From Ectothiorhodospira lacustris (GTDB lineage Bacteria; Pseudomonadota; Gammaproteobacteria; Ectothiorhodospirales; Ectothiorhodospiraceae), in assembly GCF_022227845.1 (NCBI RefSeq), contig NZ_JAJNQN010000002.1, forward strand, positions 248,001 to 312,000: a stretch of 64,000 bases of DNA, given 5' to 3'. Of this stretch, positions 45,384-53,816 are shown in pieces. The notes below the pieces were generated by a model. The model did not search any database and was not told where the DNA came from. It saw only the letters and a list, made by a program, of their open reading frames with translations. A program made the position numbers and the translations under genes. Within the stretch, counting starts at the first letter, position 1; every line of letters starts with the position of its first letter.

Positions 45384-45416
45384 GGGTCAGGCCCCTGGGA
45401 GCATGGGTCCTGACCC
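45384..45416 (-). terminator. Hairpin after the Gly/Tyr-rich secreted protein gene
   Basis: GGGTCAGG (45384-45391) pairs with CCTGACCC (45409-45416) in the gap between the Gly/Tyr-rich gene and the PepSY gene. It probably separates the two transcripts. Confidence 0.5.
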
Positions 45417-45442
45417 GGGCGGGACCGATCCTGAAACGAGGG

Positions 45443-45808
45443 TCAGAAGCGGTAACGATAATTGACGTTCACGTCCACCCGCCCACCGGCATCACGATGA
45501 TGAACGGGGTATGGAGGCGGCGGCGGCCGGTAATGGCTCCGGTAATGGCCCGGTCCCCGCTGCGGGACACGGGCATCCCGATACCCCTGGCGATAGCCGT
45601 CCTGATAACCGACGCCGTAACCCTGCCGATAGCCATGGGCAGATGCCCAGGGCGGCGGGCCACCCCTGGACACGGGCTGCATGTGAGACGGTGGTACTTG
45701 GTGACCAGGATGCCAGGTATGCCCCGGCCCGGCCTGCACGGCCATGGGCAACAGCAACAGTCCACCGACTGCACCCAGGACCCACACACTGCGGATAAAA
45801 GGCTTCAT
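45443..45808 (-). CDS. Secreted Gly/Tyr/Pro/His-rich protein
   Basis: A 121-residue protein with a signal peptide (VWVLGAVGGLLLLPMAVQA, cut near residue 26) and a low-complexity mature part: HTWHPGHQVPPSHMQP, then repeated GYRQGYGVGYQDGYRQGY and HYRSHYRPPPPPYP, ending DVNVNYRYRF. The ending recalls outer-membrane-associated proteins but there is no barrel. It could be a surface or metal-binding protein; the function is unknown. The ATG follows AGGAG. Three GYxQGY-like repeats may be worth noting as a structural feature. Confidence 0.75.
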   Translation of the reverse strand: MKPFIRSVWVLGAVGGLLLLPMAVQAGPGHTWHPGHQVPPSHMQPVSRGGPPPWASAHGYRQGYGVGYQDGYRQGYRDARVPQRGPGHYRSHYRPPPPPYPVHHRDAGGRVDVNVNYRYRF

Positions 45809-45964
45809 GATTGTAATCTCCTCTGCTGGAGGGTTCCGGACCGGTCCCGGACTTGCGGACCGGCCGTCGCCGGTGTCCGACGATGGCTCCATTGATACGC
45901 TCCACCCCCTGAATGGTGCCTGAACCTCTCGTCATGAAGCCGTGAATCAGGTATACAAAGGGGC

Positions 45965-46354
45965 ATGGATAGCATCGGCTGGATCATCATCAGTCTCATC
46001 ACCCTGTTCCTGCTGGGACAGTTCGCCCTCGTCTATCGCACCCGCGGCATGCAGGGGCGGCCGGCCCCGGACCTGAGTAATCTGATCAGTGAGGAACAAA
46101 AGGCCCACGAGACCCTGTACTTCTACTTTCACAGCCCCCGTTGCGGCATGTGCAAGGAGGTATCGACCATCCTTGATCCCCTCATGTCCGAGCGGACCGA
46201 TATCATCGACATCGACGTGAGCCGTCGCCCGGACATGGCCCGGCGCTTCAAGGTCATGGGCACCCCGACCCTCATGCGGATCCGTGACGGTCGTATCGAG
46301 AAGGTGCTCATGGGCACCCGCAATGAAGAGATCGTACGCGCCTTCATCGGCTGA
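45965..46354 (+). CDS. Membrane-anchored thioredoxin-like protein
   Basis: A 129-residue protein with an N-terminal span (WIIISLITLFLLGQFALVY) and a thioredoxin fold. The active-site motif is RCGMCKEV (CXXC) and the cis-proline loop is MGTPTLMRI. The orientation of the anchor (short N-terminus, basic residues after the span) suggests the thioredoxin domain lies in the cytoplasm, though this is uncertain. It is followed by a small DUF2288 gene after 22 bases. Confidence 0.85.
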   Translation: MDSIGWIIISLITLFLLGQFALVYRTRGMQGRPAPDLSNLISEEQKAHETLYFYFHSPRCGMCKEVSTILDPLMSERTDIIDIDVSRRPDMARRFKVMGTPTLMRIRDGRIEKVLMGTRNEEIVRAFIG

Positions 46355-46376
46355 ACACGCCCCTGCAGGAACCCTC

Positions 46377-46679
46377 ATGCATCAAGACCCCGCCACACTG
46401 CGCGCCCATCTGCAAGGTGAAATGGGCGCCATAACCTGGCCTGAATTGCAGCCCCATTTCGCCCGCGGTGCCCTGTTGGCGGTTACCGATCCCCTGGACC
46501 TGCTGGAAGCCGCCATGGCCCTGGTTCAGGATGACAAGGCCACCGTAGAGGCCTGGCTCAAGGCCGGCACCCTACAGCAACCCGATATCGATCACGCCCG
46601 CGGCTGGGAGCACCGCCAACCCCGGTTCCAGGCCGTGGTGATCGCACCCTGGGTACTGGTCAAGGAATCCACTCCCTGA
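46377..46679 (+). CDS. DUF2288 family protein
   Basis: A 100-residue protein with the DUF2288 pattern: LRAHLQGEMGAITWPELQPHFARGALLAV, LDLLEAAMALVQDDKATVEAWLKAGTL and QPRFQAVVIAPWVLVKE. No function is known for the family, which is common in gammaproteobacteria and cyanobacteria. I start at the ATG at 46377, 22 bases after the thioredoxin stop; the open frame reaches further back but into that gene. Confidence 0.85.
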   Translation: MHQDPATLRAHLQGEMGAITWPELQPHFARGALLAVTDPLDLLEAAMALVQDDKATVEAWLKAGTLQQPDIDHARGWEHRQPRFQAVVIAPWVLVKESTP

Positions 46680-46756
46680 CGTCCCGCCCATCCTGCGGTT
46701 CGTCCCGTGATCCGTTATCATCGGGGTTTGTAACCTCTTTACAGGAGGAGGCAACC

Positions 46757-47146
46757 ATGATGCAGCTCAGCCCCCGCTTCGTCTGCGGGATCATCAGCCA
46801 CGCTCGGGAATTCCATGCCCAGGAAGACGTAATGTTTCCGGAGGAACCCGACAACCAGAACGATGGCTGGATCGACGAGGCCCTGGCGGAACACGCGGAC
46901 AACCCGGTGTATCTGGAGATCAAGAACACCATCGACGAATTGGAACCGGAACTGCAGGCCAACCTGGTGGCCCTCATGTGGCTGGGCCGGGGTGACTACA
47001 CCGAGGACGAATGGGACGCAGCCCTGGAAGAGGCCAAGGACAACTGGACACCTCGTACCGCCGATTATTTGCTGGCCACCCCCATGGGAGCCGACTATCT
47101 GGCCGAAGGGCTGGCCATGTTGGGCCATTCCTGCGAGGACGAATAG
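46757..47146 (+). CDS. DUF3775 family protein
   Basis: A 129-residue acidic protein with the DUF3775 layout: an opening LSPRFVCGIISHAREFHAQEDV, then NTIDELEPELQANLVALMWLGRGDY and a C-terminal TPRTADYLLATPMGADYLAEGLAML. It was originally noted as a small protein of unknown function in proteobacteria; the role remains unknown. The ATG at 46757 follows AGGAGG, which makes the start secure. A DinB gene follows after 19 bases. Confidence 0.87.
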   Translation: MMQLSPRFVCGIISHAREFHAQEDVMFPEEPDNQNDGWIDEALAEHADNPVYLEIKNTIDELEPELQANLVALMWLGRGDYTEDEWDAALEEAKDNWTPRTADYLLATPMGADYLAEGLAMLGHSCEDE

Positions 47147-47165
47147 CAGGGATCCACGACCCACC

Positions 47166-47672
47166 ATGGACATCCTCTACAGCATGCGCCTGCAGGCGCG
47201 CTTCAACCGCTGGTCCAATACCCGGATCCTGGATTACTGTGACGACCTGCGCGACGAAGAGCGCAAGCACGAGATCTCGGGGCCGCAGGCTTGGTCGATT
47301 CATGGCCTGCTCAACCAGATGCTGCTGCGTGACCGGATCTGGCTCGGGCGCATGCTGAACAAACCCTACGTCCACCGCACCCCGGACCAGGTGCTCTATA
47401 CCGAATATGCCCTGCTGCGGACCGAGCGCCTGCGGACCGACAGCGAGATCATGAATTTCGTGCAGAACCTGGCTTACCCCAACCTGGACCGACAGATCAG
47501 CTTCCGCCACGAGCGAAGCCAGCGGGACTGCACCCTGCTGCTGGGGGACTGCCTGCTCAGCATGCTGCATCATCAATCCCTGCAGCGGGGTCGGATGACC
47601 GTCCTGCTGTCCCAACTCGGCGTGTCCATGGGTCCCATGGATATCAGTGCCATGCCCGGCATCGTCGAGTAA
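47166..47672 (+). CDS. DinB family protein
   Basis: A 168-residue four-helix protein of the DinB/YfiT metal-binding superfamily. The first helix is YSMRLQARFNRWSNTRILDY, the first metal histidine is in SIHGLLNQMLLRDRIW, and the second region is MLHHQSLQRGRMTVLLSQLG. DinB-like proteins include thiol-dependent transferases and DNA-damage-induced genes; the substrate here is unknown. It starts 19 bases after the DUF3775 stop and precedes the aspartoacylase-like gene in the same direction. Confidence 0.88.
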   Translation: MDILYSMRLQARFNRWSNTRILDYCDDLRDEERKHEISGPQAWSIHGLLNQMLLRDRIWLGRMLNKPYVHRTPDQVLYTEYALLRTERLRTDSEIMNFVQNLAYPNLDRQISFRHERSQRDCTLLLGDCLLSMLHHQSLQRGRMTVLLSQLGVSMGPMDISAMPGIVE

Positions 47673-47704
47673 ACCCCGTTACATCATCCTTTCAGGTACG
47701 TTCC

Positions 47705-48685
47705 ATGACCGATCTCCCGACCCTGATCCGCTCCGTCACCTATCATGGCCTGGAGCCGGGTGGGCGGCTCATCGTGCTGGGTGCGGTGCATGGCAACGAG
47801 ACCTGCGGCACCCGGGGCATCGAGCGGGTGATGGCGGAACTGGACAGCGGGAAGCTGACCCTGGACCGTGGCCTGGTGACCTTCGTACCCGTCACCAATC
47901 CCCTGGCTTTCCAGCTCGGACAGCGCATGGGGGACCGCAACCTCAACCGCAACTTCCGCATCAGTGACACGCCGCTGGATTTTGAGGATCGTATTGCCAA
48001 CCGCCTGGGGCCCCTGCTGGCCCGGCATGACGTACTGCTGGACCTGCACTCCTTCCATACCCCGGGAGAGCCCTTCGTCATGCTGGGTCCTCGGGACAAT
48101 GCCGGCGAGCTGGAGCCCTTCACCCACGCCGCCGAAGAGGAGGCGCTGGCCCGGCGCCTGGGAGCCCGGCGCATCGTCGAGGGCTGGCTGGACACCTATG
48201 CCCGCGGCGTAGCCCGGCGCCTGCGCAATCCCAATGCAGACCTGCGGGCGCAGATGCTCAGCACCGACCCCAGCTACGGCATCGGCACCACCGAGTTCAT
48301 GCGCGCCGGGGGTGGTTATGCCCTCACCCTGGAATGTGGTCAGCACGAGGCCCCGGAGGCGCCCGCGGTGGCCTATCAGGCCATTATCAATACCCTCGCC
48401 CACCTGCAACTGGTGGACAGCCTGCCGGCGGCGCCCCCGGGGCAGGGCCTGGAAGTACTGAAGCTGGTGGAGGTGATCGATCGGGATCACCCGGAAGACC
48501 GGTTCTCCCGGGACTGGACCAGTTTCGATCCGATCCGCAAGGGGGATGAGATCGGTCGACGCCATGACGGCACCTCGGTGTCGGCACCGGCGGACGGCTT
48601 CATCGTCTTCCCCAACCCCAATGCCCTGCCGGGCAACGAGTGGTTCTATCTGGCCGAAGCCAGCGAACGGATGAGAACGGTCTAA
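47705..48685 (+). CDS. Succinylglutamate desuccinylase/aspartoacylase family protein
   Basis: A 326-residue zinc amidohydrolase. The zinc ligands are HGNE (GAVHGNETCG) and DLHSFH, and RNLNRNF with the catalytic glutamate in LTLECGQHE are in place. A C-terminal beta domain follows from about 250. It should remove an acyl group from an amino acid or related amide; without arginine-catabolism neighbours the AstE role is not supported. Its stop overlaps the convergent atpC-like gene by four bases. Confidence 0.88.
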   Translation: MTDLPTLIRSVTYHGLEPGGRLIVLGAVHGNETCGTRGIERVMAELDSGKLTLDRGLVTFVPVTNPLAFQLGQRMGDRNLNRNFRISDTPLDFEDRIANRLGPLLARHDVLLDLHSFHTPGEPFVMLGPRDNAGELEPFTHAAEEEALARRLGARRIVEGWLDTYARGVARRLRNPNADLRAQMLSTDPSYGIGTTEFMRAGGGYALTLECGQHEAPEAPAVAYQAIINTLAHLQLVDSLPAAPPGQGLEVLKLVEVIDRDHPEDRFSRDWTSFDPIRKGDEIGRRHDGTSVSAPADGFIVFPNPNALPGNEWFYLAEASERMRTV

Positions 48686-49146
48686 CCGCCGTTGCGCTTG
48701 CCACGCTTCTTGCGCGCCTTCTCCACCACCGCCAGCTGAGCCATGGCCTGCAGCAGGACCGCGTGGGCCTCGTCGCGGTCGGTGTAAAGCACGCTGTTCT
48801 GCATGATGTCCTCCGCCCGGCACTTGGCCTCGTGGGCAGCCTCCTCGTCGATATCCTCGCAGCGCATGGCCGTGTCCGCCAGCACGATCACCCCGCCGGG
48901 CTGGACTTCCAGCATGCCCCCGGAGACATAGAGGTACTCTTCTTCCCCGGACCCGACCGGAATGAAACGTACGACGCCCGGAAGGATAGGCGTCAGCAGC
49001 GCCGAATGACGGGGAAAGACCCCCAACTCACCGTTGACGCCCATGATGCAGACCTGGTGGACCTCTCCGGAATACAGTCGTTCCTCGGCACTGACGATAT
49101 CCAGAATCATGGTGGCGCCGTTGCGCGGCATGCTCGACACGGTCAC
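48682..49146 (-). CDS. atpC: Orphan ATP synthase epsilon subunit
   Basis: A 154-residue homologue of the F1 epsilon subunit: ILDIVSAEERLYSGEVHQVCIMGVNGELGVFPRHSALL, then EEYLYVSGGMLEVQPGGVIVLADTA, and a C-terminal helical hairpin with a basic tail (KKRGKRNGG). Normally epsilon controls rotary ATPase hydrolysis and is encoded at the end of the atp operon. Here no other atp gene is near. The start is a GTG overlapping the stop of the preceding kinase-like gene as GTGA, so the two are coupled. It may be a second copy that regulates something else. Confidence 0.88.
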   Translation of the reverse strand: MTVSSMPRNGATMILDIVSAEERLYSGEVHQVCIMGVNGELGVFPRHSALLTPILPGVVRFIPVGSGEEEYLYVSGGMLEVQPGGVIVLADTAMRCEDIDEEAAHEAKCRAEDIMQNSVLYTDRDEAHAVLLQAMAQLAVVEKARKKRGKRNGG

Positions 49147-49856
49147 GGTCTGCTGCTCCCCCTGGGTGCGTGTGCGGGTCGGGACAGACCCACATCCTTC
49201 ATCGCCGACAGGATCATGGTAGCCACCTTGTCCCAATCATGGAGCTTGTCGGTATTGATGGTCAGGTCGAACTGGGTCGGATCATTGGTACGTCGCTGGA
49301 TCAGACTCCAGAGAAACTGCTGACGCTGCTGGTTGATGGTTTCCACCTTTTCCCGGGCTTCATCTTCGGATAACCCCTCCTTCTCGGCGACTCGCCGAGC
49401 ACAATGCCGCGGGGAGCCGCAGATCCGTACGCGGAAAGCCGCCCGGTCGCGCAGGAACACGTGCCCCCCGCGGCCCATGATCACTCCCCCCTCCGCGCTG
49501 ATGGCCAACAGGACATTCACCAATGCCTTGCGGTAGGTACTCATGAAGTAGGCGTCTCCGGACAGCACCGAATAGACCCAGGTGCTCTTCCAAGCCGATA
49601 CCTTTTCATCCAGTTCCCTGAGCAATTCCTGATCCTGTTCCGTGTGCTTGGCCAGCCGCTCCAGCAGGACCTCATCGAAATAGGATACTTTGAGTTCGCG
49701 GGCCAGTATCATGGCGATCTCCTCCCCCCCCGCTCCGTAGTCACGGGCCATGGCCACCAGCGGCATGGCACCGGGGCCGCCACGACCTGAAGTATCCTTG
49801 TCATAGGTCTGCGACCGGATGTAACGCTGGATGAGATCATTCACATCATGCTGCAT
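49143..49856 (-). CDS. Cytidylate kinase-like family protein
   Basis: A 237-residue protein of the cytidylate-kinase-2 family. The P-loop is altered: ARDYGAGGEEIA replaces the usual GxxGxGKS/T. It keeps VIMGRGGHVFLRD, the arginine-rich lid GSPRHCARRVAEKEGLSEDEAREKVE and FDLTINTDK. Such proteins probably phosphorylate a nucleoside or related substrate but are not the housekeeping Cmk. It overlaps the orphan epsilon gene (GTGA), and it is divergent from the CBS/DUF294 gene. Confidence 0.82.
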   Translation of the reverse strand: MQHDVNDLIQRYIRSQTYDKDTSGRGGPGAMPLVAMARDYGAGGEEIAMILARELKVSYFDEVLLERLAKHTEQDQELLRELDEKVSAWKSTWVYSVLSGDAYFMSTYRKALVNVLLAISAEGGVIMGRGGHVFLRDRAAFRVRICGSPRHCARRVAEKEGLSEDEAREKVETINQQRQQFLWSLIQRRTNDPTQFDLTINTDKLHDWDKVATMILSAMKDVGLSRPAHAPRGSSRP

Positions 49857-50047
49857 GCGGGGCACCTTCAGTCAGTCTCCGGATGTCCTCCCATGTTACT
49901 CGGCTTGACATGAACAAAACCATCAGCCCGGCCAGGCACCGTACATAAACCGGGACCGGCATCGCCTCTAATCACCTGCGGCAAGCCCCCCAGCAGCGTC
50001 TATCTACCCAAAATGCCGGCCAGGGTTCCGGCGAAGGACAATCGAGC

Positions 50048-51490
50048 ATGAACGACGAGAACCAATTCTTTCGCCCCGTGGGCGAGATCTGCCAGCGTCA
50101 GGTGGTGACCTGCCGGCCCGGCGAAGGGCTCGTTGATGTGGTAAAAGTAATGAAGGAGAAGAACATCTCCAGCGTGGTGGTCTGCGATGACGCCGGTGCC
50201 CCCATCGGCATCATCACGGACCGGGACCTGAGGAACAAGGTGGTGCCGTCGGGACGTGACCCGGTTTCCTTCAAGGTCGCGGACGTGATGAACAGCCCCC
50301 TGACCACCATCCGTGAAGAAGACGTACTCTACGAGGCGCTGTACCGGATGTCACGGCAACACATCCACCGCCTGGTGGTGGTGGATGATGACGGCGCCCT
50401 CAACGGGATCATCACCGACACGGACATCCTGCGCATGCAGAATCACTCACCCCATCAACTGGTACGGGACATCGAGAAGGCCGGGACGCCCGAGGACCTC
50501 AAGGTCCTGCACACCCGGATTCAGGATCTGGTGGTGCGACTCAGCGGCACCACCACCGGTATCCAGGACCTGGTCAAGCTCATCGCCCATCTCAATGACC
50601 AGATCCTGCTGCGCCTGATCCACTTGGTCAGGGAGAGCCACTTCCCCGATCTGCCCAAGGGTTTTGCCTTTGTGGTGATGGGCAGCGAAGGTCGCAGTGA
50701 GCAGACCCTGTCCACCGACCAGGATAATGCCATCGTCCATGCCGACGATCTCTCTGATGACGAGATCAAGCGGATCGAAGCCTTTTCCAAGGTGCTCATC
50801 GATCACCTCATCGAGATCGGTGTCCCCCCCTGCCCCGGCGGCATCATGGCCAGCAATCCTGCCTGGCGGCGCAGCCTGTCCGGCTGGTACAAGGAGTTGG
50901 ACCAATGGCTCACCACCCCCAGCCCCCAGAACATCCCCAATGTGAGCATGTTCGCCGACATCCGCACCCTTTACGGCGATGCCTCCCTAGAGCGCAAACT
51001 CAAGGCCCACATCTACCACCGTCTGGCGGAAAACCGACTGTTCATCATGCGCATGGCGGAGAACATGATCCGTTTCGCCCCACCCCTGGGCTGGCTGGGC
51101 AAGATCAAGACCGGTACCCAGGGCGCACCCCGGGGGGAAGTGGACCTGAAGAAGGGCGGCATCTTCGCCATCACCGACGGCATCAAGGCCCTCGCGCTGG
51201 AGCTGAACGCCCTGGACGGCGGCACCCACCAGCGCCTCAAGGCTTTGGTGAAACAGGGGGTGCTGAAGCAGGATCAGGCCGGGGATCTGCAGGAAAGCTT
51301 TGATTTTCTGGTGCTGATGCGCCTGCGTGCCCAGGTCCGATCCGTGGAACGGGGCAACAAGCCGGACAACTGTGCGGCCCTGCAGCAGCTGAGCCAGATG
51401 GAGCAGGTGAAACTGAAGATCGCCTTCGAGGATGTCAGCAAGTTCCAGAGCTTCATCAGCGGCCACTTCAACCTCAACCTGCTGCGCTGA
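50048..51490 (+). CDS. CBS-domain plus DUF294 nucleotidyltransferase-like protein
   Basis: A 480-residue cytosolic protein. Residues about 10-130 form a CBS pair (GIITDRDLRNK, GIITDTDILRM) that would bind adenine nucleotides. A nucleotidyltransferase domain follows (VVMGSEGRSEQTLSTDQDNAI, with the metal-binding Asp pair), then a DUF294 C-terminal domain. This set resembles the GlnD-like PII-modifying enzymes and suggests an adenylate-sensing nucleotidyltransferase; the target is unknown. It starts 191 bases from the divergent kinase-like gene. Confidence 0.9.
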   Translation: MNDENQFFRPVGEICQRQVVTCRPGEGLVDVVKVMKEKNISSVVVCDDAGAPIGIITDRDLRNKVVPSGRDPVSFKVADVMNSPLTTIREEDVLYEALYRMSRQHIHRLVVVDDDGALNGIITDTDILRMQNHSPHQLVRDIEKAGTPEDLKVLHTRIQDLVVRLSGTTTGIQDLVKLIAHLNDQILLRLIHLVRESHFPDLPKGFAFVVMGSEGRSEQTLSTDQDNAIVHADDLSDDEIKRIEAFSKVLIDHLIEIGVPPCPGGIMASNPAWRRSLSGWYKELDQWLTTPSPQNIPNVSMFADIRTLYGDASLERKLKAHIYHRLAENRLFIMRMAENMIRFAPPLGWLGKIKTGTQGAPRGEVDLKKGGIFAITDGIKALALELNALDGGTHQRLKALVKQGVLKQDQAGDLQESFDFLVLMRLRAQVRSVERGNKPDNCAALQQLSQMEQVKLKIAFEDVSKFQSFISGHFNLNLLR

Positions 51491-51506
51491 CGGCCGGGCT
51501 GACCGG

Positions 51507-52451
51507 ATGCCCTCCCCCCCACCCGCCCAGCCCCCCGTCGCCACCTATTCCATTGTGGCGCGTGACCCTACCAGCGGTCAGCTCGGTGTGGCGGTGCAGT
51601 CCCACCACTTTGCCGTGGGCAGCGTCGCCCCCTTCGCCAGGGCGGGCGTGGGTGCCGGCACCATACAGTCCTTTGCCAAGCTCATCTATGCCGCCGAAGG
51701 CCTGCGCCTGATGCGGGACGGCGCCAGTGCCGGCGAAGCCCTGCGCCGACTGCTGGCCCGGGACCACCACATGGATTACCGCCAGGCCGCCATGATCGAC
51801 ACCCGGGGCGACGTGGTGGTCCATACCGGCCGCCTGTGCATCGACGAGGCAGGTCACTGCCTGGGGGATGAGTACGCGTGCCTTGGCAACATGCTGCTCA
51901 ATGACGGCACCTGGGCGGCCATGGGAAGGGCCTACGAGGCCGCCGAAGGTGATTTTCCCCATCGCCTGATCAGTGCCCTGGAGGCCGCCCAGGCCAAGGG
52001 CGGCGACCTGCGAGGACGACGTTCCGCCGCCATGATGGTGGTCAGCGGCAAGGCCACCGGAGACCCGGCCCAGGACACCATCCTGGACCTGCGGGTGGAG
52101 GACCACCCCACCCCCGTCCGAGAGCTGAAGCGCCTTGTCATCCTCAAGGAAGCCTACGAATTCAATACCCTGGGTGGGCATCACCTGCGGCATGGGGAAT
52201 ACGATAGAGCCATCCAGGCCTTCACCCGTGCCGAGGCACTGGCCCCGGAAGAGGATGAACTCATCTTCTGGCGATCCGTGGCCCTGATCAACGCCGGCCA
52301 TGAAGCCGAGGCCCGGGCACTGCTCGGGGCGCTGTTCCAGCGCGCCCCTCACTGGTCCCTGCTCCTGAAAAGGGTGGCAAAAAGCTGCTTTTTACCCGAT
52401 GATCCGGCGCTGATCGAGCGGCTGCTCCCACCGCAAGACGGCACGCCCTGA
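51507..52451 (+). CDS. DUF1028 Ntn-hydrolase-like protein with TPR-like tail
   Basis: A 314-residue protein. Residues about 10-220 are a DUF1028 domain: ATYSIVARDPTSGQLGVAVQSHHFAVGSVAPFARAGVG, with VDHPTPV near the end. DUF1028 proteins have an Ntn-hydrolase-like fold and lack a secretion signal here. Residues 225-300 add tetratricopeptide-like helices (HHLRHGEYDRAIQAFTRAEALAPEEDELIFWRSVALINAGHEAEARALL). The substrate is unknown. It starts 16 bases after the CBS/DUF294 stop and is probably co-transcribed. Confidence 0.88.
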   Translation: MPSPPPAQPPVATYSIVARDPTSGQLGVAVQSHHFAVGSVAPFARAGVGAGTIQSFAKLIYAAEGLRLMRDGASAGEALRRLLARDHHMDYRQAAMIDTRGDVVVHTGRLCIDEAGHCLGDEYACLGNMLLNDGTWAAMGRAYEAAEGDFPHRLISALEAAQAKGGDLRGRRSAAMMVVSGKATGDPAQDTILDLRVEDHPTPVRELKRLVILKEAYEFNTLGGHHLRHGEYDRAIQAFTRAEALAPEEDELIFWRSVALINAGHEAEARALLGALFQRAPHWSLLLKRVAKSCFLPDDPALIERLLPPQDGTP

Positions 52452-52508
52452 GGCGTACCCCGACCACGATCATCCTGCTCCCCTGCCATATCCTGAGCAC
52501 GTCAAGGC

Positions 52509-53267
52509 ATGACATTCGGTACTGAAGAAATCCTCATCGCCCTGCTGGTCACCCTGATCGCCGGCCTGGTCCATGGCGCCTTCGGGCTGGGGTTCCCGAT
52601 GATCGCCACCCCCATCCTGGCACTGATCACCGACGTCAAGACCGCCATTTTGCTCACCCTGGCCCCCAATATCGCGGTCAACGTCTGGAGTCTGGTGCGG
52701 GGCGGCAACTGGCTCAACAGCGTGAGCCGGTTCTGGCCGGTGGCCATGTGGATGCTGGTGGGATCGGCGCTGGGCACCCTGGTATTGGTGGCCATGGACC
52801 CCAACCCCTTCCGTCTGCTGCTGGCGGCCACGGTGGTGCTCTACCTGGTGTCCGACCGCATCAAGCGTATCGACTGGCGCTGGATCGGGCGTCATCCCCG
52901 TGCCAGTGGTGCCGGGGCCGGGTTGCTGGGAGGCCTGCTGGGGGGCACCGTAAACGTCGGTGGCCCGGTGATGATGATCTATTTCCTGGAACTGCGACTC
53001 GCACCGGTGGTGTTGGTCCAGGCCATCAACCTGTGCTTCCTGCTGGGCAAGGGGACCCAGGCCATCACCTTCGCCTTCCTCGGCATGCTGGGGCTGGACC
53101 TGCTGCTGATCTCCCTGCCCCTGGGCATTGCCGCCCTGATCGGATTGCGCGGCGGCATGTGGATACGGGAGAGGGTGGCGGCGGAGACCTATCGGGGGTG
53201 GCTCAAAGCTCTGCTGTGGGTATTGTGCATCCTGCTGGTGGTCCAATTTTTCCGCGAGTTGGGATGA
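52509..53267 (+). CDS. Sulfite exporter TauE/SafE family protein
   Basis: A 252-residue inner-membrane protein with eight spans. TauE/SafE features include LVTLIAGLVHGAFGLGFPMIATPILALITDVKTAI in the first repeat and GLLGGTVNVGGPVMMIYFLEL in the second. Members export sulfite, sulfoacetate or other organic anions. For a purple sulfur bacterium, export of an oxidised sulfur compound is a reasonable guess. It ends at a bidirectional terminator. Confidence 0.9.
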   Translation: MTFGTEEILIALLVTLIAGLVHGAFGLGFPMIATPILALITDVKTAILLTLAPNIAVNVWSLVRGGNWLNSVSRFWPVAMWMLVGSALGTLVLVAMDPNPFRLLLAATVVLYLVSDRIKRIDWRWIGRHPRASGAGAGLLGGLLGGTVNVGGPVMMIYFLELRLAPVVLVQAINLCFLLGKGTQAITFAFLGMLGLDLLLISLPLGIAALIGLRGGMWIRERVAAETYRGWLKALLWVLCILLVVQFFRELG

Positions 53268-53284
53268 CCAAGGGATTGACCAAG

Positions 53285-53330
53285 GGATGGCCCCCGGAAG
53301 ACGCCATGCAAAACGCTCCGGGGGCCATCC
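53285..53330. terminator. Bidirectional terminator hairpin
   Basis: GGATGGCCCCCGGA (53285-53298) and TCCGGGGGCCATCC (53317-53330) make a perfect 14-bp stem around 18 bases, in the gap between convergent TauE and phasin genes. Confidence 0.75.
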
Positions 53331-53339
53331 TGACGAAAA

Positions 53340-53816
53340 TCACATCTTTTCCTGATCCTTTTTGACGGACATGTCCTTGAGTTCCTGCAACAGTTCCCGG
53401 AAGCGCTGATCAAGCCGCTCCATAGCCGATTCCTGGGCCAGCCGCATGGACTCAAAGGTCTCCCGGGTATGACTGCTCATGCGGTCATAAACCTTGCCCA
53501 CCATCTCTACTTGTTTCACCGGCAGATCATCCTGTTTTGACTCGCCTATGGCACGGGTCATTTCCGTGGTCTCGTTCATGGCCTGGGCCAGCATCTCCGT
53601 CTGACGCCTCATCAGGGACTCACTGCTTTCCATCATCGCCCGATTGGCCGCCATCATGGCTTCCACATTCCTTTTCTGCACCTCCATCAATGCGGACATG
53701 TCCATGTGCGGGATCTTGAACTGCTTCATGAACTCGTTCATCTGATCCATGTAGCGCTGCGGATCCATGAGTCTCATCAGCTCGGACATATCGAACGGGT
53801 TTTTCTCTTGCGGCAT
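53340..53816 (-). CDS. Phasin family protein
   Basis: A 158-residue Met- and Gln-rich, all-helical protein without membrane spans, typical of a phasin that coats polyhydroxyalkanoate granules: YMDQMNEFMKQFKIPHMDM, SALMEVQKRNVEAMMAANRAMMESSESLMRRQTEMLAQAMNE, and a C-terminal coiled coil. Its promoter should lie in the AT-rich gap upstream. No PHA synthase gene is visible, so the role is inferred from the fold and composition. Confidence 0.85.
   Translation of the reverse strand: MPQEKNPFDMSELMRLMDPQRYMDQMNEFMKQFKIPHMDMSALMEVQKRNVEAMMAANRAMMESSESLMRRQTEMLAQAMNETTEMTRAIGESKQDDLPVKQVEMVGKVYDRMSSHTRETFESMRLAQESAMERLDQRFRELLQELKDMSVKKDQEKM

Noticed and set aside
47705-48685. AstE of the arginine succinyltransferase pathway
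   Set aside because: No astABCD neighbours; only the superfamily can be supported.
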